Positions 44,040 through 53,373 of a DNA stretch of 64,000 bases are shown here, in pieces. Origin of the DNA: Verrucomicrobiota bacterium (GTDB taxonomy: Bacteria; Verrucomicrobiota; Verrucomicrobiia; Verrucomicrobiales; Akkermansiaceae); assembly GCA_004293445.1 (NCBI GenBank), contig RDYP01000012.1:1-64000 (forward strand), given 5' to 3'. The notes under the pieces were generated by a model. That model did not search any database. It had not been told where the DNA came from and was given only the letters and a program-made list of their open reading frames with translations. The translations under genes and the position numbers were made by a program. Each line of letters starts with the position of its first letter. Position 1 is the first letter of the stretch.

Positions 44040-44990
44040 TCAGCGTTCGGGAGCCTCGATCATGACGTCGACCTGTTGGCCCACGTAAACGGGACTTTCA
44101 GCGGGGCGTTCCAGCGAGAAAATGACTTGGAGGACGCGGGTGTCGACGCGTTCGGTGCTGGCACCGGTCAGTGAGATCTTGGGAATGATGTAGGGTTCGA
44201 CGCGGACGAAGGTGAGGGGCATGGAAACTCGTGGGTCGCCTTTGAGGGTGGCGATCGCTTTCTGGCCGGGGCGGATGCGAGTGGCGTTTTGTTCGTCGAC
44301 ATCCGCGCGGATTTGGAGGCGATCGGTCTCGCCGATCAGGATCGCCGGGGAGCGCGGCGAGGTAGTGGCGTATTCGCCGGCGCGGATATTGACCTGAAGG
44401 ACTCGGCCGGCTTTGGGCGCGTGCATGGTGAGGCGGGCAAGGAGGAGGTTGAGGCGTTCGATCGCTGCTTCGGCCGAGCGGATCGTGGCCTTGGCGGCGC
44501 TGAGCTGAGCTTCAGCGATGGCGAGGTCGTCGCGGGTGGCATCGAGTTGTTCGCGGCTGATGGCCTTGGAGTCGGCGAGGCTGTCGAGGCGTTCGAGTTG
44601 GCGGCGTGTTTTGGTGACTTGTGCCTGCCGGACTTCGTGGTCGGCGCGAACCGATTCCAGTTGGGCGAGTTGAGTGATTTTTTCGGCTTGGAGTTCGCGG
44701 TCGTCGATGCGGAACAGCGCTTGTCCGGCGGTGATGGGATCGTTCGGATGAACGAGGACGGCGCTGACGAGGCCGGGTGTGGGGACGCCAATGGCGACGT
44801 TTTCGCTGAGGGACTCGAGGATGCCGGTCGCCGCGACGGCGTGCTTGAAGGGTTTCGCGGCGGGTGCGACGGGTGGGTTTGCGGCTTGGGGCAGTTCGTT
44901 GTCGTCTTGCTGGCGCATGACGCGGACCATCATGAGAATGCCGGCGATGGCTCCGAGGATCGTGACGTAGCGGATGACGGTGGAAATCAT
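44040..44990 (-). CDS. HlyD/DevB-like membrane fusion protein of ABC exporter
   Basis: A 316-residue periplasmic adaptor. The N-terminus has a membrane helix (about 6-24, VIRYVTILGAIAGILMMVRV), then the lipoyl half (FKHAVAATGILESLSENVAI), a long coiled coil (about 95-190, QLAQLESVRADHEVRQAQ and the second arm AEAQLSAAKATIRSAEAAIE), the second lipoyl half (LTMHAPKAGRVLQVNIRAGE), and a beta-barrel with membrane-proximal part. This is the adaptor joining the inner-membrane ABC unit to an outer-membrane duct. It starts 11 bp after the ATPase gene stop. No TolC-like gene is in the window. Confidence 0.87.
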   Translation of the reverse strand: MISTVIRYVTILGAIAGILMMVRVMRQQDDNELPQAANPPVAPAAKPFKHAVAATGILESLSENVAIGVPTPGLVSAVLVHPNDPITAGQALFRIDDRELQAEKITQLAQLESVRADHEVRQAQVTKTRRQLERLDSLADSKAISREQLDATRDDLAIAEAQLSAAKATIRSAEAAIERLNLLLARLTMHAPKAGRVLQVNIRAGEYATTSPRSPAILIGETDRLQIRADVDEQNATRIRPGQKAIATLKGDPRVSMPLTFVRVEPYIIPKISLTGASTERVDTRVLQVIFSLERPAESPVYVGQQVDVMIEAPER

Positions 44991-45001
44991 GGAAGCGGAG
45001 G

Positions 45002-45748
45002 TCAGTGCGGGAGTTCGTGTTCGAAGTGGGGTGCTTCGCCGGGAATGACGTGGTGGACTTCGACGATGCGGCCGTCGTCCATCCGGGCGATGCGGTCGGC
45101 GTAGGAAAAAATGCGGCTGTCGTGGGTGACGATGATCACGGCGCGGTTCGCGCTGCGGGCGACTTGGCGGAAAAGATCGAGCACGATTTCTCCGTTGGCT
45201 GCGTCGAGGGCGGCGGTGGGTTCGTCGCAAATGACCAGGGGTGGTTCGTGGACGAGGGCGCGGGCGATGGCGATGCGCTGTTGTTGCCCGCCGGAGAGTT
45301 TGCCGGGGCGCTCGTTCCACCGGTCGCCCATGCCGACGGAGTCGAGGGCTTCGCGGGCTCGTTTTTTCGCGGTGGATGCCGGGATGCCGCGGATGAGGAG
45401 GGGAACGCTTACGTTTTCAGCGCAACTGAGGGTGGGGATCAGGTTGAACTGTTGGAAGATGAATCCGATGTTCGCCGCGCGGAAGCGGGTGAGAGCGCTG
45501 TTCCGCATTTGCTGGAGCTCGTTGCCGAAGACGTCGATCTCGCCGGAGTCGATACGGAGCGTGCCGGCGATGGCACTCAGCAGGGTGGTTTTGCCACAGC
45601 CGGAGGGGCCGACGAGCATCATGATTTCCCCGGTGTAGGCTTCGAGGTGGACGTCCTTGAGGACGTGCAGTCGTGCAGCACCATCGCCGAAGCTTTTGTT
45701 GACGGAGCGAACGTGAACGGCGGTGCCTTTCGCGGGATCGATGGCCAT
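45002..45748 (-). CDS. ABC exporter ATPase (DevA/LolD/MacB type)
   Basis: A 248-residue ATP-binding protein. Walker A GPSGCGKTT at 47-55, Q-loop IFQQFNLIPTL, signature LSGGQQQR at 151-158, Walker B LVICDEPTAALD (171-182) and the switch His in IIVTHDSRIFSYAD. The sequence fits the LolD/MacB/DevA group that powers extrusion by FtsX-like permeases. The ATG at 45748 (MAIDPAKGTAVHVRSV) was chosen since the upstream frame is low complexity. It lies 7 bp after the permease stop and 11 bp before the adaptor start; three genes in a row make one exporter. Confidence 0.92.
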   Translation of the reverse strand: MAIDPAKGTAVHVRSVNKSFGDGAARLHVLKDVHLEAYTGEIMMLVGPSGCGKTTLLSAIAGTLRIDSGEIDVFGNELQQMRNSALTRFRAANIGFIFQQFNLIPTLSCAENVSVPLLIRGIPASTAKKRAREALDSVGMGDRWNERPGKLSGGQQQRIAIARALVHEPPLVICDEPTAALDAANGEIVLDLFRQVARSANRAVIIVTHDSRIFSYADRIARMDDGRIVEVHHVIPGEAPHFEHELPH

Positions 45749-45755
45749 GGGATGA

Positions 45756-46916
45756 TCAGGTGCGGAAGACCATGGCGGGCTCGAAGCGGCTGAGGCGTAA
45801 AATGCCGAGCAGGGCGGCGAGCGAGCAGATGAAAAGAATGACACCGAGGACTCCCACGGGGATGATCCATGGGATGTAGAGCGGGGGTTGCCCGCTTTCC
45901 ATCGCCCCGGTGGCGAAGCTCGCCCCAGCGGCGAGGCCGAGGCCGAAACCGATGATGCCTACGGTGAAAGCTTGGACAATGAGCATGGCGCTGAGTCGGA
46001 GGTTTGAGGCACCCATGGCCTTGAGGGCACCGAGGTGTTTGAGGTTATCGAGCACGAAGGCGTAAAAAGTTTGGCAGGCGACGGCGACGCCGACGATGAA
46101 TCCGATGACGACGGTCGTGCCAAAGGAAATGGGGATACCGGTGTTGCGGACGTACCACCAGATCGTCGATGTGTTGAAATCGTCCGGGTTGTCGCCGAAG
46201 TCCCGGTTGACGAAAGCGCGCAGGCCGGTGGCTTTTGCAATCGCGGCGGCTGCCTCGTCGGTTCCCACGCATTCGACAGGACCTGCGATGACGGCGGATA
46301 GCATTTTGCGGGAGGCGGGGGTGTATTGGAGGGCCCGCTCGTAGGTGGTCCAGACGTAGGGGCCGCCGGTGAAGGATCGCTTCGCTTCGCAGATGCCGAC
46401 GACGCGGGCTTCGATGTCATTGATTTCGAAAACGTCGCCGAGTTCGAGCGGATCGGGTTGGCCTTCGGACAAACGTTCGACGGCGAGTTCGTCGACGATG
46501 ACGGCACCGGGTAGGCGGAGATCGGCCAGGTCGCCGTGGATCATGCGGGTTGGCGCGCCTGCGAGCGAGGCGGAGTCGATGCCGATGAGCTGGATGGTTT
46601 TGAGTGAGCCGTCGTCGAGGCGGACGCGTTGGATGCCGGAGTAGATGGGCATGGCCCAGGCGACCTCGGAGACCGAGCGGACGCGTGCCAGATCGGTGTC
46701 GCGGAGTGGATTCGTCTCGTTGATTTGCTCCACCCTTTCCTCGACGATCCAGATGGGCGCGCCGACGTTTTTCAGGGTGGACGTGGTCCAGCGCATCAGG
46801 CCGCAGAAGACACTGGCTTGTTGGACGATGAGGAAGGTGGCGAGGAAGAGTCCCGCGACGAGCATCAGGTATTTGGCCGTGTCGCCGAAGAGCATTTTTA
46901 AGGCGAGGCCGATCAT
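45756..46916 (-). CDS. DevC-like ABC exporter permease (FtsX fold)
   Basis: A 386-residue inner-membrane permease. One N-terminal helix (about 13-35, AKYLMLVAGLFLATFLIVQQ), a periplasmic domain of about 220 residues, and three C-terminal helices (GTTVVIGFIVGVAVACQTFY, LIVQAFTVGIIGFGLGLAAG and VGVLGVILFICSLAALLGIL) give the MacB/FtsX topology. The IWIVEERVEQINETNPL stretch and the length resemble cyanobacterial DevC, which with DevA and DevB exports glycolipids; the substrate here is unknown. The start at ATG 46916 follows an earlier in-frame non-coding extension. It is the first gene of the exporter set, 55 bp after thrC. Confidence 0.88.
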   Translation of the reverse strand: MIGLALKMLFGDTAKYLMLVAGLFLATFLIVQQASVFCGLMRWTTSTLKNVGAPIWIVEERVEQINETNPLRDTDLARVRSVSEVAWAMPIYSGIQRVRLDDGSLKTIQLIGIDSASLAGAPTRMIHGDLADLRLPGAVIVDELAVERLSEGQPDPLELGDVFEINDIEARVVGICEAKRSFTGGPYVWTTYERALQYTPASRKMLSAVIAGPVECVGTDEAAAAIAKATGLRAFVNRDFGDNPDDFNTSTIWWYVRNTGIPISFGTTVVIGFIVGVAVACQTFYAFVLDNLKHLGALKAMGASNLRLSAMLIVQAFTVGIIGFGLGLAAGASFATGAMESGQPPLYIPWIIPVGVLGVILFICSLAALLGILRLSRFEPAMVFRT

Positions 46917-46971
46917 CCGGTGGCGGGTGCTGGTGTGTGGAGTTTCCCGCGGGCTTGGGAGGTTCGATGCT

Positions 46972-48264
46972 CTAGCCGAGCCAGGCCTTGAAGGTGGCCT
47001 CGTCGGCCGGGAGTTGGGTCGCGACCTTTTCGCGGTTGGCGAGGATGGCAAGGCGTTCGGGGATTTCCACGGAGCCCATGCCAATTTCCTGCTCCATGAC
47101 GTCGAGGAATTTCGCCGGGTGGGCGGTTTCCAGCGTGATGGTCGCGTTGCCGGGGTTTGCGGCGCGCCACTTGCGTGCGGCCAGCCAGCCGACTGCGCCG
47201 TGGGGGTCGATCTCGTAGTCGTGGAGGGACTTCACCTCGCGCACGGCGGCGCGGGTTTGTTCGTCGGTGAAGGCCATGCCTTCGATCTTCGCGCGCATCG
47301 CCTCCCAGGAGTTGCCGAAGAGTGCCTGCATGCGGGCAAAGTTCGAGGGCGCGCCGACGTCCATGGCATTGGAGATGGTCGTGGAGCTCGGGCGCGGCTG
47401 GTAGTCGCCGGTCCGAAGGTAAGCGGGCACCACGTCGTTGGCGTTGGTGGCGGCGATGAATTTTTTCACCGGCAGCCCGAGCTGCATGGCGAGCAGTCCG
47501 GCGGTGAGGTTGCCGAAGTTTCCTGAGGGAATGACGAAGACCGGATCAACCCCAGCCGGAAGTTGGCGTGCACTATGAATGTAGTAGAAACTTTGTGGAA
47601 CCAGCCGGGAAAGGTTGATCGAGTTCGCGGAGGTCAGGTTGAGTCGCTCCGAGAGAGCCCGGTCGAGGAAGGCGGACTTCACAAGACGTTGGCAGTCGTC
47701 GAAGGTGCCATCGATCTCCAGCGCTGTGATGTTGTCGCCGAGGGTGGTGAGTTGTTTTTCCTGGAGGCCGGAGACCTTGCCCTTCGGGTAGAGGATGATG
47801 ACCCGGGTGCCTGGCACCTTGTGGAAGGCGGACGCGACCGCCCCGCCGGTATCGCCGGAGGTGGCGACCAAGACGGTGAGTTCGCGGTCATCGTCGCGGG
47901 TCAGCCAAGCCATCAGCCGTGCCATGAATCGGGCACCGAAGTCTTTGAAGGCGAGAGTCGGTCCGTGGAAGAGTTCGAGGATGTGGTCGCCCGGCGCCAG
48001 TGTCACCAGAGGTGCGTCGAAGGCGAGGGTGCCTTCCACGATCTCTTTCAGGGCGGGTGCGGGGACGTCTTCGTGGAAGAAGGCGTGGGCCACGGCGTAG
48101 CCGATTTCTTGGAAAGTCAGTTCGCGCCAGATCGCCCAGAAGTCCGTGCCGAGTACCGGGAGGGTGTCGGGCATGTAGAGGCCATTGTCCGGCGGCAGTG
48201 AGCGCAGGATCGCCTCTTTCAGATCGACGCGGTGGGCGGGATTGTTGGTCGAGTGGTAGAGCAT
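46972..48264 (-). CDS. thrC: threonine synthase
   Basis: A 430-residue fold-type II PLP enzyme that turns O-phosphohomoserine into L-threonine and phosphate. Marks are the long N-terminal domain DNGLYMPDTLPVLG, the PLP lysine K107 in HGPTLAFKDFGARFMARL, TSGDTGGAVASAFHKV, and SANSINLSRLVPQSFYYI for phosphate and PLP binding. Length fits the long (E. coli/yeast-type) threonine synthases. It starts 43 bp after thrB on the same strand, giving a thrB-thrC unit; the remaining pathway genes are not here. Confidence 0.95.
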   Translation of the reverse strand: MLYHSTNNPAHRVDLKEAILRSLPPDNGLYMPDTLPVLGTDFWAIWRELTFQEIGYAVAHAFFHEDVPAPALKEIVEGTLAFDAPLVTLAPGDHILELFHGPTLAFKDFGARFMARLMAWLTRDDDRELTVLVATSGDTGGAVASAFHKVPGTRVIILYPKGKVSGLQEKQLTTLGDNITALEIDGTFDDCQRLVKSAFLDRALSERLNLTSANSINLSRLVPQSFYYIHSARQLPAGVDPVFVIPSGNFGNLTAGLLAMQLGLPVKKFIAATNANDVVPAYLRTGDYQPRPSSTTISNAMDVGAPSNFARMQALFGNSWEAMRAKIEGMAFTDEQTRAAVREVKSLHDYEIDPHGAVGWLAARKWRAANPGNATITLETAHPAKFLDVMEQEIGMGSVEIPERLAILANREKVATQLPADEATFKAWLG

Positions 48265-48307
48265 TGGAGCACCAGGTTAGGATCGCCAAGTTCCAACGGG
48301 GTTCCGG

Positions 48308-49270
48308 TCACTTGGACTTCTTCTCCTCCACCACGTGGACGCCGTGGGGATTGATTCTTGAAACGTAAACTTGGTTGCCGAGGGGAATGGCGGAAAAGAC
48401 CTTCGCGATCGCATCTCCGACCTTTCTGGCCGTTTCCTCGCCTTCGCAGAGGGCGAAGACGCTGGGACCGGCTCCGGAGATTGAAAAGCCGAGAGCTCCG
48501 GCGGCCAGGGCGGCGCGTTTGGCCTTGTAGAACTCGGGAATGAGCTTCTGGCGGCGCGGCTCGGCGATCACATCGTGGATCGAGCGCGAGATCAGGCCGT
48601 AGTCTTCCTGAATGATGCCGCAGAGGAGTCCGCCGAGGTTGCCGATCTGTTGGGTAGCGTTCTGGAGTGGGATGTCTGTTGGCAGGATTTCCCGGGCGAC
48701 TTTGGTGAGCACTTCGATGTCCGGGTGCACCACGCTTGCCCAAAGATTTTTCGGAGGAGGCAGTTGTGCGACATCGAGCTCTTCGTTGGAGCGGATGAAA
48801 ACGATGCCACCGAGGAGGCAGGGACCGACATTGTCGGCGTGCCAAGCTCCGTCCGCCGATGCCTCGCCAGCCATGGCAAAGGGGAGAAGTTGTTTTTTCG
48901 AGAGGGGTTCGCCGATCAAATAATTGACCGCATAGGCACCGGCGACTGCCGAGGCAGCGGAGGAGCCGAGGCCGGAGCCGAAGGGCATTTTTTTGTGAAT
49001 CTCCATTTCGATCCCGCGATCGGTCATGCCGAGGTGGCGCAGCAGATCGAGGGCGGCGACGCCAGCGGTATTTTTTTCGGGATTTTTCGGCAGTTTGCCT
49101 TCGTCGCCGGTGATCGCGGTGATGTGGAGGCCGGGCTTGTCGCAATGGCGGACGACAATTTCGTCGCCCGGCGCGTCGATGGCGAAACCGAGCACGTCGT
49201 AGCCGCAGGCGACGTTGGCGACGGTGGCAGGGGCGAAAACGCGGACTTCCTGGATGGCTTCCTTGAGCAT
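48308..49270 (-). CDS. thrB: homoserine kinase
   Basis: A 320-residue GHMP kinase that phosphorylates homoserine for threonine synthesis. Marks are [20 protein letters not shown] (N-terminal strand and substrate region), the ATP loop [20 protein letters not shown] and [15 protein letters not shown] near the C-terminus. Family length and order are normal. It leads the thrB-thrC unit and is divergent from purE; the shared 126-bp gap carries heptamer repeats of AAGAC type near 49302-49320. Confidence 0.95.
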   Translation of the reverse strand: MLKEAIQEVRVFAPATVANVACGYDVLGFAIDAPGDEIVVRHCDKPGLHITAITGDEGKLPKNPEKNTAGVAALDLLRHLGMTDRGIEMEIHKKMPFGSGLGSSAASAVAGAYAVNYLIGEPLSKKQLLPFAMAGEASADGAWHADNVGPCLLGGIVFIRSNEELDVAQLPPPKNLWASVVHPDIEVLTKVAREILPTDIPLQNATQQIGNLGGLLCGIIQEDYGLISRSIHDVIAEPRRQKLIPEFYKAKRAALAAGALGFSISGAGPSVFALCEGEETARKVGDAIAKVFSAIPLGNQVYVSRINPHGVHVVEEKKSK

Positions 49271-49396
49271 GGGCGGGCAGCAGCAAAAGACCCAGCGCTT
49301 GAAGACTCAAGACCCAAGAGAGGAGAACTGCGGCATCCGTCGCCGTGGGAAATCAATTCTTGCCTCTGGGGTCCTCCCTTCTTGACTCTCCCGTGC

Positions 49397-49900
49397 ATGG
49401 CAACCCCGCTGGTTGGAATCATCATGGGCAGCACGTCGGATTGGCCGACGATGGAGCACGCGGCGCGCACGCTTGAGGAATTCGGCGTGGCGTGGGAGGC
49501 GGAAGTCGTGAGCGCCCATCGGACCCCGGACAAGCTGGTCAGCTATGCAAGCACGGCGCGTGGCAGGGGATTGAAGTGCATCATCGGTGGGGCGGGTGGG
49601 GCCGCTCACTTGCCTGGGATGACCGCTGCGATCACCGACTTGCCAGTGCTGGGTGTGCCGGTGGAGTCCCACGCGCTGAAGGGGATGGACTCGCTGTTGT
49701 CCATCGTTCAGATGCCCGGTGGAATCCCCACTGCGACTTTCGCGATCGGCAAGGCCGGTGCGATCAATGCCGCCTTGTTTGCGGTGGCGATGCTCGCGGG
49801 TGAGAATGCGGGTTTGTTGGAGAAATTGCAGGCCTTTCGTCAGCGTCAGAGCGACACGGTGAAGGCTGCCGAACTGCCGAAGCTCTCTCTGAAGTCGTGA
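49397..49900 (+). CDS. purE: N5-carboxyaminoimidazole ribonucleotide mutase
   Basis: A 167-residue class I PurE: it moves the carboxylate of N5-CAIR to give CAIR in purine synthesis. Marks are [33 protein letters not shown] and the [20 protein letters not shown] loop, with [20 protein letters not shown] and [20 protein letters not shown]. The His in SAHRTP and the Ser/Asp of STSDW line the active site. A longer frame exists upstream but starts at this ATG fit family length exactly. It overlaps purK by 4 bp (GTGA). Confidence 0.96.
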   Translation: MATPLVGIIMGSTSDWPTMEHAARTLEEFGVAWEAEVVSAHRTPDKLVSYASTARGRGLKCIIGGAGGAAHLPGMTAAITDLPVLGVPVESHALKGMDSLLSIVQMPGGIPTATFAIGKAGAINAALFAVAMLAGENAGLLEKLQAFRQRQSDTVKAAELPKLSLKS

Positions 49901-51057
49901 GCACTATGCATAGCATCGCCCCGGGTTCTCTGCTCGGCATTCTCGGTGGTGGCCAGCTTGGCCGCATGTTCTGCATCGAAGCCCGCCGCATGGGCTATCG
50001 GACTCTGGTGTGGACCGGTGGTCTCGAAGCTCCTGCCGTGGTGGTGGCCGACGAGTCGATCGAAGAGCCGTTTGATTCCTCATCGGCGCTGGAAGCCTTT
50101 GTTTCGAAGGCGGTGGTGGCGACGGTTGAGTTCGAAAACATCCCGCGGGAGACGCTGGAGGCGGTGGCGGCGCGGATTCCGCTGCATCCGTCGCCGAATG
50201 CGGTGGCGATTTGTCAGCATCGCGAGCGGGAAAAAGCATTTTTGAAGAGTCGTGGGATCCCTTGCGCTCCTTTCGCAGTCGTGGCATCGGCCGCCGAGTT
50301 GGAGGTTGCGATGGAGGCAATCGATGTTCCTGCGGTGCTCAAAACGGCTGCTTTTGGCTATGACGGCAAGGGCCAGTTGAAATTGACGGGCGGCGAGGAT
50401 CCCGTGGAAGTGTGGAGGGAATTTGCTACCGATCGTGCGGTGTTGGAGGCTTTCATTCCCTTCGAGCTTGAGCTTTCGGTGATGGTGGCACGCTCGGCAA
50501 ACGGTTCGGTGCTTGCTTATGACCCCGCTGAGAATCGGCATCGGCATCACATCCTGGACGTTTCCATCGTGCCCGCACGCGTGCCCTTGTCGGTGGCCGA
50601 GGAGGCCAAGCGGATTGCCTGTCGAGTGGCGGAAGAGCTCGATTACCAAGGCATCATGGGAGTGGAATTTTTCCTTCTAGCGGATGGTTCCCTGCTGGTG
50701 AACGAGATGGCACCGAGGCCGCACAACTCGGGCCATCATACTTTGGACGCTTGTGCGACCTCGCAGTTCGAGCAGCAGGTGAGGGCGACTTGTGGGCTAC
50801 CGCCGGGCTCGGCGCGTCTCTTGTCGCCGGTGGTGATGCTCAACTTGCTGGGTGACATGTGGCCTTCGGAAGAGACCCAGCCGGATTGGTCGGACTTGTT
50901 CGCGGATGGCGCTGCCTTGCTACATCTTTACGGCAAAGCCCGCGCGGTAGGTCGTCGAAAAATGGGGCACGCGAATTTCCTCGCCGCTGATGTGGAGAAT
51001 GCCTTGGTGCGGGCGGAAAAGATCAAAGCGGATCTCTTGGGAGTTTCGCATCCCTGA
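49897..51057 (+). CDS. purK: N5-carboxyaminoimidazole ribonucleotide synthase
   Basis: A 386-residue ATP-grasp enzyme that makes N5-CAIR from AIR, ATP and bicarbonate, the substrate of PurE. Marks are [40 protein letters not shown] (the ATP-grasp lysine), [20 protein letters not shown] and [19 protein letters not shown]. The GTG start at 49897 overlaps the purE stop; an ATG at 49906 is an alternative. The overlap suggests translational coupling with purE. A terminator follows. Confidence 0.96.
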   Translation: MSTMHSIAPGSLLGILGGGQLGRMFCIEARRMGYRTLVWTGGLEAPAVVVADESIEEPFDSSSALEAFVSKAVVATVEFENIPRETLEAVAARIPLHPSPNAVAICQHREREKAFLKSRGIPCAPFAVVASAAELEVAMEAIDVPAVLKTAAFGYDGKGQLKLTGGEDPVEVWREFATDRAVLEAFIPFELELSVMVARSANGSVLAYDPAENRHRHHILDVSIVPARVPLSVAEEAKRIACRVAEELDYQGIMGVEFFLLADGSLLVNEMAPRPHNSGHHTLDACATSQFEQQVRATCGLPPGSARLLSPVVMLNLLGDMWPSEETQPDWSDLFADGAALLHLYGKARAVGRRKMGHANFLAADVENALVRAEKIKADLLGVSHP

Positions 51058-51078
51058 GGCGAGGGCGGCAGGGAATAA

Positions 51079-51108
51079 AAAAGGCCGGGCGTTGCGGCCC
51101 GGCCTTTT
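51079..51108. terminator. bidirectional terminator between purK and ssb
   Basis: A 12-bp perfect stem AAAAGGCCGGGC (51079-51090) and GCCCGGCCTTTT (51097-51108) with loop GTTGCG. It is A-rich on one side and T-rich on the other, between the convergent purK and ssb stops, so it can serve both. Confidence 0.9.
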
Positions 51109-51122
51109 GCAGAGTTCTGAAC

Positions 51123-51620
51123 TCAGAAGGGAATGTCGTCGTCCTCGTCGCGGAAGTCACCGGCATCGGCTGCCGAACCGCCTTGTGGCGGAGAGGACGG
51201 GCGCGAGTTGCTGTAGCCGCTGTCGCTACCGCCTGAGCGGGATGAAGGATACTCTCCATCGCCGCCGGAGCGCTGGCTCCCGCCCTTGCCGTCGGGAAGG
51301 AACTGGAGGACTTCGGCGACCACCTTGAGCTTGCTCCGTTTCTGGCCCGACTGTTTGTCGTCCCAAGTGTCGAGCTGCAGGCGGCCTTCGACGAAGACGC
51401 CGCGTCCTTTGGTGAGGTATTTCTGCGCATTTTCCGCATTCGTACCCCAGACGGTGACATCCACGAAGGTGACCTCGTCGCTCCAGTTGCCGTTGCCGTC
51501 GGAGACCCGTCGGTTGACTGCCATGCCAAGATCGCCGACCGCGGTGCCTTTGGGCGTGTAGCGCACCTCGGGATCGCGGGTCAGGTTGCCGATCAGCATT
51601 ACTTTGTTAAGATTGGCCAT
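51123..51620 (-). CDS. ssb: single-stranded DNA-binding protein
   Basis: A 165-residue SSB: OB fold (about 1-105, starting MANLNKVMLIGNLTRDPEVR, with NRRVSDGNGNWSDEVTFVDV), then a Gly/Ser-rich linker and the acidic tip DEDDDIPF that binds partner proteins. It coats single-stranded DNA in replication and repair. It is the last gene of the rplY-pth-rpsF-ssb row; the usual partners rpsR and rplI do not follow. Confidence 0.96.
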   Translation of the reverse strand: MANLNKVMLIGNLTRDPEVRYTPKGTAVGDLGMAVNRRVSDGNGNWSDEVTFVDVTVWGTNAENAQKYLTKGRGVFVEGRLQLDTWDDKQSGQKRSKLKVVAEVLQFLPDGKGGSQRSGGDGEYPSSRSGGSDSGYSNSRPSSPPQGGSAADAGDFRDEDDDIPF

Positions 51621-51663
51621 GGCGTGAGAGTGTTCGGGCGTTCCGTTCGGCGTCGGTCGCGGA

Positions 51664-51951
51664 TCAAGCGACGCGCTGGAAGTGCTGCAAGTGAACGTTT
51701 CCGTTGAGCTTCAGGCGGGATTGGATGCGGTCGATGGCGTCCGGTTCGGCCTTGAAAAAATAGTTCACGTAGTGGCCGCTTTCGAGGTGGCGGGAATTGT
51801 AGGCGAACTTTTTGCGGCCGAGTTGCTGAATCTCCTCGAGCTTGGCGCCTTCGGCTTCGATCTCCTTGGTGACGGCGGTGACGAGATCTTCGATGCTGCC
51901 TTCGATCGTCTTGGTGTTGAGAACGATCATGCCTTCGTATTTCCTGCTCAT
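51664..51951 (-). CDS. rpsF: 30S ribosomal protein bS6
   Basis: A 95-residue bS6 of the central domain of the 30S platform. Starts MSRKYEGMIVLNTKTIEGSI and contains IQQLGRKKFAYNSRHLESGHYVNYFF, the usual beta-alpha-beta core. The ATG at 51951 gives normal length; the frame upstream is not protein-like. The gene lies 13 bp after pth and 43 bp before ssb. Confidence 0.96.
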   Translation of the reverse strand: MSRKYEGMIVLNTKTIEGSIEDLVTAVTKEIEAEGAKLEEIQQLGRKKFAYNSRHLESGHYVNYFFKAEPDAIDRIQSRLKLNGNVHLQHFQRVA

Positions 51952-51964
51952 GGTGGGGATGGTG

Positions 51965-52552
51965 TTAGGAGGTTTCCTTGTTGCTGTTGTAAAAATTCGA
52001 TGCGGCCGAGAAGCCTTGGGAGAGCGAAAGCTGCACGGCTGCCACAGCCCTTGCAAGCGTGTTTTCAAGGAGCTCCCGTTCGTCTGACCGGAAGGTCCCG
52101 AGCACGTGTCCGGTGAGGTTTCCAGGCTCTGCGGCACCGATTCCAAACTTCAGTCGGGGAAACTGTTCGCTGCCCAAGTGCTCGATCAGCGACTTGATCC
52201 CGTTGTGGCCGCCGGCGCTGCCTTTTTCCCTGAAGCGCAGCTTGCCGAGGGGCAGGGAGACATCGTCGTAAACCACGAGGATGCTCTGTGCGGTCCATTT
52301 GTGGAAAGCGGCGATCTGTCGGATCGGACGGCCGCTGAGGTTCATGAAGCATTGGGGCTTCACGAGGAGAATGCCGGAGCCCGGGAGTTTTGCCACGTGG
52401 GATTGCCATTTTGGCTTCGATTCGAAGACCGCCCCGCTGGCGGACGCGAGTCGGTCGAGGATCATGAAACCGACGTTGTGGCGTGTTTCCTCGTAATGGC
52501 GGCCTGGATTGCCGAGGCCGACGATCATGGAAATGGAGGGTTCGGCATCCAT
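51965..52552 (-). CDS. pth: peptidyl-tRNA hydrolase
   Basis: A 195-residue Pth that frees tRNA from prematurely released peptidyl-tRNA. Marks are MIVGLGNPGRHYEETRHNVGF (with the active-site His and Asn), LVKPQCFMNLSG, LVVYDDVSLPLGKLRFREKG and GSAGGHNGIKSLIEHLGS. The ATG at 52552 (MDAEPSISMIVGLGNPG) is favoured over one seven codons upstream. It belongs to the rplY-pth-rpsF-ssb set, but a terminator-like hairpin lies between rplY and pth. Confidence 0.96.
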   Translation of the reverse strand: MDAEPSISMIVGLGNPGRHYEETRHNVGFMILDRLASASGAVFESKPKWQSHVAKLPGSGILLVKPQCFMNLSGRPIRQIAAFHKWTAQSILVVYDDVSLPLGKLRFREKGSAGGHNGIKSLIEHLGSEQFPRLKFGIGAAEPGNLTGHVLGTFRSDERELLENTLARAVAAVQLSLSQGFSAASNFYNSNKETS

Positions 52553-52575
52553 GGTGCGAGTCGGCGTGTGCAAAG

Positions 52576-52605
52576 AAAAACCCGGGCCGCGGGAAGCGGA
52601 CCGGG
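52576..52605 (-). terminator. Rho-independent terminator after rplY
   Basis: On the minus strand a stem (CCCGG with CCGGG, plus CCGC/GCGG around a GGGAA loop) is followed by TTTTT and T-rich bases. It lies 24 bp past the rplY stop and just before pth. The terminator is probably partial since pth and the downstream genes have no other obvious promoter. Confidence 0.65.
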
Positions 52606-52628
52606 CCTTGTGAAAACAAAAGAATGAC

Positions 52629-53213
52629 TCAGGCTGCCGAACCTTCGGATACGGCGGCTGCCGACTTCACAACGTGAGCGATGACGACATCGCTTGCGTG
52701 GGTGGCGACGACGCCTTCGGGAAGCTTCACATCGCCGATGTGGAGAAGATCGCCCTCCTGAAGATGAGTGACGTCGAACTCGAGAGTGTCGGGTAGCTTC
52801 GATGCGGCGCAACGGATCTCCAAGGTGTGGCTCATCTGCTCAAGCAAGCCACCAGCCTTGACGCCTACGGGTTCGCCGCTGAGGTGAACCGGGATGAGAG
52901 CGGTGATTTCGGTCGACTCGTCGATCGCCATGAAATCGGCGTGGAGGGTGTTTCCGGAGAGCGCGTCGTGTTGGATGGCCTTGAGGAAGGCGAGTTGATT
53001 CACGCCGCCGAGATCAAGATTGATGAGGATATTGTCCGAAGTGCTGTGGGCGAGGAGCTCGCTGAAGGCCTTGGCATCGACTTTCAGATTCTGGTTCGCG
53101 GTGCCGCGTCCGTAGATGACAGAGGGAACCCAGCCTTCGCGGCGCATTTGCTTAAGGACTCCGGAACCAGTGCGTTGGCGTGGTTCGGCTTTCAGGACGT
53201 GCTTCGTGGCCAT
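52629..53213 (-). CDS. rplY: 50S ribosomal protein bL25 (CTC/TL5 type)
   Basis: A 194-residue long-form bL25: the N-terminal 5S rRNA-binding domain (MATKHVLKAEPRQRTGSGVL onward, about 1-95) and a C-terminal beta domain (about 96-185) as in CTC/TL5. The acidic end is VSEGSAA. It binds 5S rRNA in the central protuberance. It heads the pth-rpsF-ssb set, the order common in bacteria. The ATG is preceded by CCTTTTCGCC. Confidence 0.95.
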   Translation of the reverse strand: MATKHVLKAEPRQRTGSGVLKQMRREGWVPSVIYGRGTANQNLKVDAKAFSELLAHSTSDNILINLDLGGVNQLAFLKAIQHDALSGNTLHADFMAIDESTEITALIPVHLSGEPVGVKAGGLLEQMSHTLEIRCAASKLPDTLEFDVTHLQEGDLLHIGDVKLPEGVVATHASDVVIAHVVKSAAAVSEGSAA

Positions 53214-53373
53214 GGCGAAAAGGGCGTGAGGATTGGAGTGTGGGCCGACGACTTTCGGCGGCCGGGGGCGCGGTGTTTACCGATCGCTTTCGGGTTTGTC
53301 AAAATTTTGTTCGGCTTGTGGAGCAATGGATTTGGAAAGCGAGGGCGGGGGGACGATCGCAATGTTTTCCGGG

